Shown one piece after another: positions 19,246 through 27,767 of a stretch of 64,000 nucleotides of DNA. The position numbers and the translations under genes are program-made. Below the pieces are notes generated by a model. The model was not told the origin of the DNA and did no database searches. It saw only the letters and a program-made list of their open reading frames with translations. The DNA is taken from assembly GCA_963575745.1 (NCBI GenBank), contig CAUYUJ010012625.1:277501-341500 (forward strand), written 5' to 3'. The stretch's first letter is position 1. Each line of letters begins with the position of its first letter. The DNA is from Prorocentrum cordatum (taxonomy: Eukaryota; Sar; Dinophyceae; Prorocentrales; Prorocentraceae).

Positions 19246-19741
19246 GCGCGCGCGGCCGACGCGCGCGACTGACCCGCGTGGTGTTATGCGACATGGATCG
19301 CAAACTCCCCCCCCGCCCCGCCCCCCGCGCCGCCTCCCACCCCGCCCCGCGCAAGCGCGCGCAAGCGCGTTCGGATGACTTCGACACGCGCGCCTAAGAA
19401 GTCCGTGTGGTCCTCTGTTGAAACTATGGAACAACCCATGGTGCAATCAAAATTAAGCAAGGGCGCGCGCGCAGAACTGTTGCGAGAAAGCACGTTACAG
19501 TACCGCGTGATTTTTTGGCGCGACAATTTGTTCATGTATAGTCAAAGGCAATGTTTTAAGGCCGCTCTGTTTTATTTCGTGACGTCTCGTTTGGCTCTCA
19601 AGATTCCAGCTCGCGCGGCGACGCGCGCGTTTCGTCAATGTTTGCCCAAACTGTTAGGAACATTGCGCTGGCTGCCCGGTTCTGGCTGGCGCATCGCTGC
19701 GGCCGCGCGAGCGCTCGCAGGCTCGCGCGCAGGGCGGCCAG
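19246..19741. other. Spacer between copies A and B
   Basis: 19246-19400 is the GC-rich 5' flank of copy A and includes a second GTCGAAGTCATCCGAACGC motif, a near duplicate of the ATGTCGAAATCATTC start. 19400-19600 is AT-richer and unique. 19600-19741 is the 3' flank of copy B (CGCATCGCTGCGGCCGCGCG) and matches the corresponding flank of copy A. Confidence 0.7.
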
Positions 19742-20020
19742 CTAATCTGGCGCGACCGACGCGGCCGCCGTGGCGCTGGCCGCCGGGCTCTTGTCAGCGC
19801 GTCTCGCAGGGCCCGCGGGCGCTTCATCGCGAGTCGGTGCCTCGGGCGGGCGCGGTGTCATTGCGACGTCGACAACGGCAGATGCGAAGATGATGTCAAC
19901 GACGCTGGCAACGACGATGACGACGGCGGCAAGGCCAAAGACGACGCCGATGCCCATTGCGCCGAGGACGACGACGGCGTGCACATGACGGCGATGTAGG
20001 TTTTGAGAAGAGCTCGACAT
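19742..20020 (-). CDS. Hydrophobic small ORF family, copy B
   Basis: 92 residues: MSSSSQNLHR, hydrophobic residues 14-56 (AVVVLGAMGIGVVFGLAAVV and on), PRPPEAPTRDE, and an Ala-rich C terminus ending SVAPD. It aligns to copies A and C with one single-residue gap. The frame is open upstream to 20173; the residues just before the Met (IARVG then three residues) resemble copy A (VARVG then three residues), so an upstream start is possible. The role is unknown; a small membrane protein is the simplest reading. Confidence 0.45.
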   Translation of the reverse strand: MSSSSQNLHRRHVHAVVVLGAMGIGVVFGLAAVVIVVASVVDIIFASAVVDVAMTPRPPEAPTRDEAPAGPARRADKSPAASATAAASVAPD

Positions 20021-21090
20021 GGGCGCGCAACCGACGCGCGCGATTTGCCCGCATGGCCTTCCTTGACAGGGATCGCGCCCCCCTCCCCCAGAACTGTTTG
20101 GAATATTTCGGCACGCGCGCGACGTCGCGCGCGTGCGCACTTCGTCCCAGTTGTTTTCAAAAATCCCTTGCAACTGGTTGAATGGCGATAAACCGGTGTT
20201 CGCGCAGAGCGTCTTTTACAATTTGATGGCGAAGTGAGGTGGAGCAAGGGGGTCGAACCCGGCTTGGCTGGGATGGTGCGACATCATATTTACAATGAAC
20301 GATGGGGCAAAACTGTATGCAAATTGCACATCCCCAGGGCGGGCAGATAATCTCCGCCTCGGGGCGGCGGGTCGTAATTTGTTGCTTGCACCCGAGAATC
20401 TACGTTGTGCAATCCTGGCGGCGACGGGGCGGCGGCGAAGCGGCGGCGGCGACCGCGGCGCAGCAAAACCGCCGCGCGGTCCCAGACAACGGGCGGCCAC
20501 GAGGCGGCAAAGAGTGGGCGACGGCGACCGTGGCCGCTGCCAGGCCGCCGCGCAGGCAACGAAAACGGGCGGCGACAGGGCGGCGACTGCGACTACGGAG
20601 CCGCCAGACCGCCGCGCAAGCGCAGAAGACGGGCGGCGACGGGGCGGCGACGGCGTCCACGAAGCCGCGAAACCGCCACGCATGCCCGAGACCTTCGACG
20701 ATTAATGAGAACTCCTCTGTGCCAGGACAGCTTGGGGAATTAATGCGCACAGCGTGGAACAAAACAACAATGCGTTTCTAGCAACGTATGGCGTGCATCT
20801 GGTGGAGCAACCTGGTGATGCAATTTGGATCACGCAACAAGTGTAAGCAAACTATGCGGTGCTGTCTGCGTCGTGGAATCTAGGTTTCGCAACTTTTGTG
20901 GGGCAGCTGTTGTGTTGCAGTGGATATGTTCGCGTTGGGTTCTCAACCCCACTGCTCGCGCAACCACCCCACACGCCCGCCCGCAGCTTGGTTTGCACAA
21001 CCCATGCGGCGGCGATTGCGACGAGGACTTGGTGGCTGGTGCATCTCTGCGGACGAGCTAGCCCGCGCGCGCTCGCGCTCGCAGCGGCCA
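20021..21090. repeat. Segmental duplication, second unit (flank of ORF C)
   Basis: 20098-20340 repeats 18335-18590 (GGGGCAAAACTGTATGC, CACATCCCCAGGG). 20400-20690 is a CGG-rich expansion with several GGGCGGCGAC words and both strands open, absent from the first unit. 20740-21090 leads into copy C with 3' flank homology to copies A and B. Frames across 20216-20781 are Arg/Ala low complexity. Confidence 0.8.
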
Positions 21091-21091
21091 G

Positions 21092-21355
21092 CTAGTTTAG
21101 CGCGACTAAGACGGCCGCGGTGGCAATGACCGCTGGGCACTTCCCAACGGGCATTTCGGTGCGAGTCGGCGACTTGGGCGGGCGCGGAATCCTTCCAACG
21201 TCGACAGCGATATACACGATGATGCTGGTAGCGATGTTGGCGACGACGACGACAACGAAGAGCGCAAAGCCAATGATGGCGCCGATGCTGATCACGCCGG
21301 CGACGGTGACGGCGTCCTCGCGTCTGTGATGAGAATGTTGGAAGGAGTTCGGCAT
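21092..21355 (-). CDS. Hydrophobic small ORF family, copy C
   Basis: 87 residues: MPNSFQHSHH, hydrophobic residues 15-56 (VISIGAIIGFALFVVVVVAN and on), IPRPPKSPTRTE at 56-67, then a short Ala/Val tail ending VALN. Against copy A many conserved residues use different codons (Ser TCC/TCA, Gln CAA/CAG, Ile ATT/ATC, Thr ACC/ACG), and no indel breaks the 69-residue block. An F11 element is inserted 4 bp upstream of the start codon, and the sequence around the start appears on both sides of it. Presumed small membrane protein of unknown role. Confidence 0.45.
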   Translation of the reverse strand: MPNSFQHSHHRREDAVTVAGVISIGAIIGFALFVVVVVANIATSIIVYIAVDVGRIPRPPKSPTRTEMPVGKCPAVIATAAVLVALN

Positions 21356-21359
21356 GCTC

Positions 21360-21526
21360 GGGGATGGACAGACCTCCCTTTAGTAAAACGTGGTTTAGTG
21401 AAAACGACCTCGGGCCCAAAACTGGCGGGCGCAAGCCTGGAAAATAACGGCCGCGGCGCCCTCTCGAGAACCGAAAAAGGACAATTCACTAATCGACGTG
21501 TCAGGGTAGGAGGTCTGTCCACCCCC
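21360..21526 (+). mobile_element. F11 terminal-inverted-repeat element, copy a, inserted at ORF C start
   Basis: Ends GGGGATGGACAGACCTCC (21360-21377) and GGAGGTCTGTCCACCCCC (21509-21526) are inverse with one mismatch. The flanks GGCATGCTCG and GACATGCGCTCG look like a target-site duplication covering the start codon of ORF C. It matches 58622-58796 throughout. 167 bp, non-coding. Confidence 0.92.
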
Positions 21527-21900
21527 GACATGCGCTCGCGGACGACGCGCGAGAGTGGCCCGCAGGGCATCAGTTGAGCCGGACCGCGCCCCCTCCCCAG
21601 CACGCGTGCACGGGCGTTCGAGTGGTCTCGGCATGCGGGGCGGGGGGGGGGGCCGTTTGGCAGACTCCAACGGGCAGGTTGACACACCGGCGGCTGTCTT
21701 TGGGATCCGCAGGAGCGCGGGCGCAGTCTTTCTTTGACAACTGCTGTTGCACAAGCATGTGTTTACATATGTTCTCGGGACACTCGATTTTTTGACCCCC
21801 CCGCGTGACTCGTGCGACAGCACGCGCGCCAGGGCGTTCGAATGATTTCGACATGCGCGCGCGAGAGGCACGCCTGGCAACATGTTATGAGCATGTTGTG
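21527..21900 (-). other. Displaced 5' region of the hydrophobic ORF C unit
   Basis: On the minus strand this DNA resembles the 5' flanks of copies A and B (CGCGTCGTCCGCGAGCGCAT against CGCGTCGGCCGCGCGC at copy A). At 21854 it carries another ATGTCGAAATCATTCGAACG, giving the residues MSKSFERPG. That start leads into an unrelated 94-residue frame. The motif therefore marks a duplicated 5' module. Confidence 0.55.
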
Positions 21901-22481
21901 AAGCCACTGGTTTTACATGTATGCATCGGAATTCGCAAAAGGCGCGGGCGCAGGAACCGTAGGTGTGTTTCATGTGTTTCTGGGGCACTCAGACAATTCT
22001 TTGTCTCGGCACTGCTTTGTATACAATAGGAAAGTTGCTTGACACATCCTCGAAAAAACGGATGGTCGCGAACTTGGCGAATCTTCGAACATGGGCGTTT
22101 TGCTCGACATACTCACAGCAATGATCAGAGGGATTGCTCATGGTGCTATGCATGATGTGAAGGTCAGAGCTGTGATGCGAACTTTGGGGGTGATGAAAAG
22201 GTTCGCCCCCCCGCCTGTCGTGAAAATTTATACCACATGGGGCCTGGGGAAAATCAGATAATAAGGGGCTAAGAGGGGGGATTCTGTATTATCGCCGGCA
22301 CGCGGTTCTGCTCAACTGTATGTGACTGTATGTGTTCTCCTGCGCACCTGCGCAACAGGGGAAGAGGGAGGACAGGATAACCAACGGAGGCGAAGACTCT
22401 GCCAACGCATGACAGTCTGACAGGCGATTCACCACGTAGAGGGAAAAAAATTGAGAGGCGTTTTGCCGCGATGCCTCACCC
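21901..22481. other. Non-genic stretch
   Basis: More AT-rich than the average of the window and unique. No ORF of note and no repeat. Confidence 0.45.
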
Positions 22482-22985
22482 ATGTTCGTTTACACAGAGT
22501 GCGCGAAGAAACTGACTACATATAGACAACAACTCGATAAACCATCCATTCGCCTGGACTGCTCCGGCACATGCACAGACTGCCGTCGCGGCATGCCCTC
22601 CGTCACGGCAGCCGTCAACAAAACCCACGCCGTCTGCATTGACAGCACGACGCACATCATAATGCTCCAGTATCGACAGTCTGCATGTGGAGCAAGGCAG
22701 GCGAGATCCAAGCGACAACTTTTCCCTTTCGATGGGTGGGGACAGCCATCCGAGCGCTACGAATCACTGGTTTCAACGGCAGACTGCGCAAGTCAGCAAC
22801 GATACTGCGCACTGCAGCGCCCTTCTTCTCTAAGCGGTGAAAGGTCACGCCTGCGCATTCCGCGGCTTGCTTCCACAGCTGGCCGCAAGTCATGCAGCCA
22901 TCGAACAGATACTAGTAATGTCGGCATTGGTCCCCGTTCTTTCCGTCCGCGTTTCGGTCTCACCAAAGACAGAGACTACCAGAGG
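22482..22985 (+). CDS. Candidate ORF in a composition island, unrecognised
   Basis: A plus frame starting MFVYTECAKKLTTYRQQLDK with ordinary composition and a Cys-rich segment (CSGTCTDCRRGM) runs into an F1 element at about 22999, so its end is not real. On the minus strand 22657-22893 gives MTCGQLWKQAAECAGVTFHR with equally good composition. At most one is coding. No family is recognised. Confidence 0.2.
22657..22893 (-). CDS. Candidate small ORF, unrecognised
   Basis: 78 residues, from MTCGQLWKQ to HMQTVDTGAL, with balanced charge and no low-complexity run. It overlaps the plus candidate. There is no motif I can name, no clear splice site and no second copy in the window. Confidence 0.2.
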   Translation of the reverse strand: MTCGQLWKQAAECAGVTFHRLEKKGAAVRSIVADLRSLPLKPVIRSARMAVPTHRKGKVVAWISPALLHMQTVDTGAL

Positions 22986-22998
22986 CACTACATGTCCT

Positions 22999-23136
22999 TT
23001 CCGGCGACCCCCCTCCCTGGCGCGCGGAGCGCGCCAGGGGCGGCGCCGGAGGCGCCGCAAGGGGGGCCAGCGCGGATCCAAGAAATCCGCGCGGATCACC
23101 ACAATGTTTCATGGTTATGGCGTCTTCTTCTTTGAC
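22999..23136 (+). mobile_element. F1 hairpin element, copy 6, left arm missing
   Basis: The core palindrome GGCGCGCGGAGCGCGCC and the full right arm (CAGCGCGGATCCAAGAAATC to GGCGTCTTCTTCTTTGAC) are present. The left outer arm is absent, replaced by TTTCCGGCGACC. Confidence 0.88.
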
Positions 23137-23144
23137 AGGAGTCG

Positions 23145-23390
23145 GGGACCTGCTAACCCGGGTCAATCAGACCCGGGTCAGCAAAAAACAAAAAAAATGC
23201 GATACAGGACAAAAAAAACTGCAACGCAGGGCTTCTCAAACCCGGGTCAGCCAATATGCGCGGCCGCCTCGTGGCCACGAGCGGCTCGCGTTCCCTGGGC
23301 CAGCCAGAGGGGGTCTTCGCGGGATCCTGCAGGATCTGGTGCCCTGGCTGACCCCGTTTGCATTGACTCCCGTCTCAAGGCTCCCGAAGG
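23145..23390 (+). repeat. F20 CCCGGGTCA repeat, copy a
   Basis: ACCCGGGTCAATCAGACCCGGGTCAG-type inverted words, an AAAAAA-rich piece, GATCCTGCAGGATC, and a right end GCTGACCCCGTTTGCATTGA then CTCCCGTCTCAAGGCTCCC. The same components in the same order are at 53160-53395. Confidence 0.85.
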
Positions 23391-23399
23391 AGGCAATAC

Positions 23400-23608
23400 A
23401 GTGCGGGCGCTGGCGCAAGAAACCCTCGCAAGACACCCAGCCCTGAAAACCCGCGCGCGAGATGCACCCGAGGAGAAACCCGGAGCACCCTAAACGCAAC
23501 AACTTCTTCAACGGCCGCGGGAAGTTGCCGCGCAACGCGCGGAGCGAAGAAACCTAGGACACCCTGACGAAAACTATCTGGTTTCTTGACGCGCGCCCAC
23601 ACTGTACA
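23400..23608 (+). mobile_element. F4 element, copy c (GC-expanded)
   Basis: Recognisable by GCGCAAGAAACC, AAACCTAGGACACCCTGACG and GGTTTCTTGACGCGC-CCACACTGTAC, with an extra CGCGCGC-rich middle (AAGTTGCCGCGCAACGC). Confidence 0.75.
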
Positions 23609-23803
23609 TGTGCTTTCCGGCGACTGCAGCATATCTCTTCTCCGCGCGGGCTTCGGAAGCCTCGCGACCTCTGCCCCGGGGCCGCTCTCTCTTCTGGATG
23701 CCGTGGTCCACGGCCCCTTCGGGGGCCAGGCGGCGGCCTCTGGAGGACAGCAGCAACAGAAAAGCCGTACCTGGCGGCGCGCGCAAGAGGGGGTAGGGTT
23801 GTG

Positions 23804-23841
23804 GATGCCACGACAATGGACACCCTAACAATCCTATCATC
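23804..23841 (+). repeat. 38-bp perfect duplicate of 27480-27517
   Basis: GGATGCCACGACAATGGACA and onward through CCTATCAT is identical at both sites with unrelated flanks. Perfect identity amid decayed repeats suggests a recent transfer or a conserved piece. Confidence 0.93.
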
Positions 23842-23869
23842 GAGTTAAAGATGTGTATAATGTCAGAAA

Positions 23870-24010
23870 ATATCACGAACATGTTTTAAACATGTTTTTA
23901 CATGTTGAAATATGTTTAACACATGTTTTTCTACATGTTGGAATATGTTTAACACATGTTTTAGACATCTGGAAATGATTTGGCAACATGCTTCCTCTCC
24001 ACTGATCGTC
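23870..24010. repeat. F19 AT-rich ACATGTTTT repeat, copy b
   Basis: Three tandem-like ATGTT(G/T)(G/A)AATATGTTTAA units, then ACACATGTTTTAGACATCTG, GGCAACATGCTTCC and ACTGATCGTCC as at 9130-9253. It directly precedes the GTC array. Confidence 0.88.
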
Positions 24011-24029
24011 CCCCTCCGCGCGTGGCCGA

Positions 24030-24585
24030 GAATGGACCCACTATCGTAGTCGTCGTCATCATCGTCGCCAGCGTCGGCGTCATCGTCGTCGGCGTCGCGG
24101 GCGGCGTCGTCGGCACCGGTGTCGGCGTCGGCGTCGACGTAGTCGTCGTTCTCGTCGTCGTCAGCGTCATCGTCGTCGTCGTCGTCGGCGTCGTCGGCGC
24201 TGGCTTTGTCGTCGGCGACGTCGTCGTCGGAGTCGGCGTCGACGTCGTCGTCGGCCTGTTTGTCGTCGTCTTCGGCTTCGGCGACCTCGTCGTCGTCCCG
24301 GGCGTCGTCGGCCTCGTCGTCGTCGTCCTCGTCGTCGTCGTCGTCATCTTCCTTGTTGTCGTGGTAGTGGTCGGCGTCGTCGTCGTCGTCTCTGTCGTCG
24401 TCGTCGTCGCCGTCGGCGTCGGCGTCGTCGTCGACCCGGTCGTCCGCGTCGGTCACGCTATCAACGTCGTCGTCGTCGGCGTCAACGTCGGCGACGACGG
24501 CGTCATTATCGACGTCATTGTCGTCCTCGGGGAACCGCCCGTGGAGGTGGTGCGGCCTCTGCGCATATGGCCGGCGCGGGTCGTT

Positions 24586-24616
<31 letters not shown>

Positions 24617-25085
24617 TCGTCGTCGTCGTCGTCGTCGGAGGCGTCGTCGTCGTCGTCATCGTCGGCGTCGTCGTCTGAGTCGGTCGTCGTCGGCTTCGTC
24701 GTCGGCGTCGTCGCCGGCGTCGTCGGAGTCGGCGTCGGCGTCGTCCGCGGTGTCGTCGTCGTCGTCGTCGTCGGCGTCGTCTCCGTCGTCGTGGTCGTCG
24801 GCGACCCCGTCGTCGTCGGCGACGTCGTCAGCGTCGTCGTCGTCGTCGTCGTCGTCAGGATCGGCGTCCTCATCCTCGTCGTCGTCGTCGTCGTCGTCGT
24901 GCCCGTTGTCGGCGTTGTCGTCGACGTCATCTTCGTCGTCGTGGTCGTCGTCGGCGTGGTCGTCATCTTCATCGTCGTGGTCGTCGTCGTGGTCGTCTTC
25001 GGCGTCGTCCTCATCGGCGTCGGCGTCGTTGTCGGCGTCGGCATGGCCGTCGTCGTCGTCGGCGTCGTCGCCGAGCGGGTCGAAG
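24030..25085. repeat. GTC trinucleotide array, about 1.05 kb
   Basis: Imperfect (GTC)n with GGC, CTC and ATC variants, open for hundreds of codons on both strands (Val-rich, Ser-rich, Asp-rich, Thr-rich). It is interrupted at about 24531-24590 by a GAACCGCCCGTGGAGGTGGT segment that is repeated just outside the array at 25113. The first 90 bases read as VIIVASVGVIVVG, faintly like the hydrophobic ORF family. I do not call a gene. Confidence 0.95.
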
Positions 25086-25112
25086 CCTCGGTCGACTGGC
25101 GCGCTTTCGGCG

Positions 25113-25160
25113 GGGAACCGCCCGTGGAGGTGGTGTGCGTCTGCGCAGATGGCGGGCGGG
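25113..25160 (+). repeat. Duplicate of the 24531 segment
   Basis: GAACCGCCCGTGGAGGTGGT followed by TGCGCA-ATGGC appears here and at 24531. Together they bracket the second half of the GTC array. Confidence 0.88.
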
Positions 25161-25209
25161 AGAGGGGGGGCGGTCGGTGGGGAGCCCAGGGGGGAATGCA
25201 TGCGGGGGG

Positions 25210-25345
25210 GGCGGGCCTGTCGAAGGCCTCGGGCCGGCCTTCTGAGAAGATTTCTGAAGCTTTCCCGAAGACAGAGTGGGCTTCTCCGAGGCCCGAGAGG
25301 GCTCCTGAGAGGCCCAGCCGACTTCAGAGAAGGCCTGCCCCCCCT
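25210..25345 (+). repeat. F22 CTTCTGAGAAG repeat, copy b
   Basis: GGCCTTCTGAGAAGATTTC, CTTTCCCGAAGACAGAG, CTTCTCCGAGGCCCGAG. Related to 17965 and 37458. It follows the GTC array and precedes F12 copy a. Confidence 0.75.
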
Positions 25346-25433
25346 CCTCACTGCACCCCCAGGCGCGCCGCCGAGGGGGGGGGACAACGAAGATGTACGG
25401 TGCGCAAATGCCCTGGCACGCTCGCAGCGAGTG

Positions 25434-25605
25434 CGGGAAACGTGGGTACGATGCCCAGTAGCAGGTTTCGCCCCAAACTGACAGCGGCCGCCATTGGGCG
25501 GGCGAGCTTGGGCCTCGAGAGGACACACGCCCGCGGCGACACAGGCAGCGAGTCCTGTGCACAATGCGTAAGACCTGCTGTTGGTCTTCGTCCACATTCT
25601 TCCCT
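25434..25605 (+). mobile_element. F12 element, copy a (diverged)
   Basis: GGGTACGATGCCCAGTAGCA, GACAGCGGCCGCCATTGGGC and ACCTGCTGTTGGTCTTCG correspond to the left end, middle and right end of 55918-56084. Confidence 0.7.
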
Positions 25606-25935
25606 ACCTACCCGGTCGGACCGAATGGAGGAGCGGGGGGAGGATGGCCAGGGGCAAGGGGCAGAAAAAAGAGCGCCGGCGGAGGGCATGGCAGGGGAGG
25701 AGAACGAGGGGCTGGGGCGGGGAGGCAGCAGGGGCACGGTGTGCAGGAGGAAGGGGGGAAAAGCCGACGGATGAGGTAGAGGAGGAGTGGGGAGGAGCCA
25801 TGCGCGACGAAGAGAGAGAGAGAGAGAGAGAGAGGGAGGATGATCCAGCTCCCAACATCCTATTGTTTCGCAACGTCGACCCTCCGAGGTATCCACTTAT
25901 TCCGCGAGACCGCTCCGGGGCCCGGCGATGGCCCA
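25606..25935. other. Purine-rich tract with GA microsatellite
   Basis: 25620-25805 is purine-rich (GGCAGGGGAGGAGAACGAGG-like). 25808-25835 is (GA)n. The rest is mixed. No gene. Confidence 0.7.
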
Positions 25936-25939
25936 CAGA

Positions 25940-26230
25940 GGCAGACAGGGGGCCGAACGGTCATTCACTGTCTCTGGGTGCGTCGCTGACATGAGGTTCC
26001 GCGGTGCGGATTGTTGTTACGTTGCGTTGCGGTGTTGTCGTCGTCTTCGCCCGCGACACGGCCCGCGACCTGGCCCGCGACCCACCCACGACCCACCCGC
26101 GACCATTCCGCGACCCACCCGCGACCCACCCGCGACTCACCCGAGAACCCTACCCGCGACCAACCCGCGACCCAACGGCAACCCATCCCGCGCCCGCCCC
26201 CCTACTCTTGTCCGTAACTGCGGGGTGCTA
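25940..26230 (+). mobile_element. F6 element with GCGACCCACC array, copy b
   Basis: Arms GGGGGCCGAACGGTCATTC, ACTGTCTCTGGGTGCGTC and right CCCTACTCTTGTCCG, CTGCGGGGTG match 17380-17607. The core is the same 10-bp minisatellite with more variants. Unlike copy a it is not inside an F5 repeat. Confidence 0.88.
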
Positions 26231-26294
26231 CATACAAAACCACTTCCGACGCGACTTTTTCAGTACACGAGGGGGTCTGGGACTGGAGGAGGCG

Positions 26295-26295
26295 A

Positions 26296-26328
<33 letters not shown>

Positions 26329-26345
26329 AGCGGCGGCGACCAGCG
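26295..26345. repeat. GAC microsatellite
   Basis: (GAC)n of about 12 units followed by GCGGCGACCAGCGACGACC. Confidence 0.9.
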
Positions 26346-26461
26346 ACGACCAGCGGAGCCGCTGATGACCAGCAGGTTGAAGGCAGCGCTGCCCACGATC
26401 GTGGAGGGCCCCAGCTCGCCCGCCCGGAACTCCTAACGGCGGGGGGAGGGGCCCCCTCCTA

Positions 26462-26660
26462 GAGAGGCCGGGAGGAGGACAAGGGGGAGCAGGAGGAGGA
26501 GGGAGGAGTAGGAGTAGGAGTAGGAGTAGGAGTAGGAGTAGGAGTAGGAGGAGGAGGAGGAGGAGGAGGAGGAGGAGGAGGAGGAGGAGGAGGAGGAGGA
26601 GGAGGAGGGGACGAGGGGGAGGATGAGGAGGAGGAGGATGAGGAGGGAGGACGAGAGAAT
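26462..26660. repeat. GGAGTA and GGA microsatellite
   Basis: A hexamer run (GGAGTA)n from about 26505 to 26550 grows into pure (GGA)n, then mixed GGA/GAC/GAT. Poly-Ser, Leu and Pro frames on the minus strand are artefacts. Confidence 0.96.
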
Positions 26661-26729
26661 CGAGGCTCGTCGGTTCTCGCAAGCTGTGCATTCACAGGGT
26701 GCGTTCCAGCAGGTGCGCCTCGCGGAGAG

Positions 26730-26990
26730 CGTTCCCGGGGTGCCCGGATCGTCCCGAACGGCCGCCGGAGGGCTCAGCACGACCGTCAAACCAAGGGGCA
26801 GCGTTAGCGGGGCATAGGCTCAAGGGTGGAAGCATCGACCCCCAATCGCCGATCGCCCATTCAGGGCCGATAGGGGCCCAATAGCCAGCCCATCCCGGGA
26901 ATGGGCGAGATCTGCAGATGGGAGCCCTATCGCCGATCTATCGGCGATGTGTCGCCGATTCTGGGAGCCGGTCTCCGGTCCCCCCCGTAG
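26730..26990 (-). repeat. F15 dispersed repeat, copy b (reverse)
   Basis: CCCGGGGTGCCCGGATCGTC, GGGGCAGCGTTAGCGGGG and ATCGACCCCCAATCGCCGAT correspond in reverse to 43075-43235 and 55750-55910. It contains repeated CGCCGATC or GGCGATGTG palindromic words. Confidence 0.8.
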
Positions 26991-26999
26991 CGCTGGCTC

Positions 27000-27479
27000 T
27001 CACCTTCGCTGGCGGACGGAGGTTATCCTGCGTCGAGCGATCCCCGCCTGAGAACGCGATGTGGTATCCCCAGGGAGAACGGGCAAACTCTGGGCCTGTC
27101 GGTCGCGGCACGTAGGCGCTTTGCGTCGCAGACGCGAGGCGAGATGCGCAGGGAGCACACCGGCGCACGTTGGGCCTGGCAGCCGCGGTATGTGGAAGGT
27201 ACTCGGTATGTAAAAAGTATGCGAGGCGGGTCGGGAGCTCTGCCCCATCAACTTTAACAACCCCCAGCCTGTCGGATACCGTTATTGGAAAAACAACGAC
27301 ATGAAATCCACAATGGGCACGGCCGTGTTCACGGCCAACCTGCCGTGAGCATGGCCTTGCTCACAGACAGCCCGCCGTGAGCACGTCCCTTGTCACAAAG
27401 AGTCCCGTAGAAACCGCATGAAGAACCTAGGTATTCCGTCGTCGCCCACACGCGTGAATACGGCCGTCTTTACAATTGA
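27000..27479. other. Non-genic stretch
   Basis: Contains a small direct repeat of GTGAGCA-GGCC-TG-TCAC (27320-27395) and a GCGGCACGTAGGCGC / GCCGCGGTATGTGG inverted hint near 27110. No gene. Confidence 0.45.
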
Positions 27480-27517
27480 GGATGCCACGACAATGGACAC
27501 CCTAACAATCCTATCAT
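27480..27517 (+). repeat. 38-bp perfect duplicate of 23804-23841
   Basis: Identical over 38 bases; see the partner. The upstream flank here is GTCTTTACAATTGA and the downstream flank TGAATCCGCC, both different from the partner. Confidence 0.93.
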
Positions 27518-27767
27518 TGAATCCGCCGGCCCCCTTGTGGGGCCACCAGGCTGTAGGCCTAAGGTTCGCAGTTTCCTGCACCAGTTGCAGCTTCCAGTTT
27601 CGACTGTTACAGTTCTGCTCTTGCTGCTTACTGTTCGTTGTTACAATTATGCTTCTTGCTGCTTACTGTTCCTTGTTGATGGACCGCGCGAGGGGGGAGG
27701 CCCAAAACTGGCATTTTTACCACGGCCAAAACGTATGCTCTGAACTGCTGGGGCGAATAACAATTGA
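27518..27767. other. Spacer with a short T-rich duplication
   Basis: CTTGCTGCTTACTGTTC occurs twice (about 27620 and 27655) in a T-rich segment. Otherwise unique, with no gene. Confidence 0.55.

Noticed and set aside
20245-20275. GGGGTCGAACCC resembling a tRNA T-arm or B box
   Set aside because: The preceding sequence has no acceptor, D-arm or anticodon stem, and the B-box consensus is not matched (G instead of A/T at position 2).
23863-25597. Asp-rich and Thr-rich minus frames of 313-393 codons
   Set aside because: The GTC array is open in all frames; there is no motif and the borders fall in F19 and F22 repeats.
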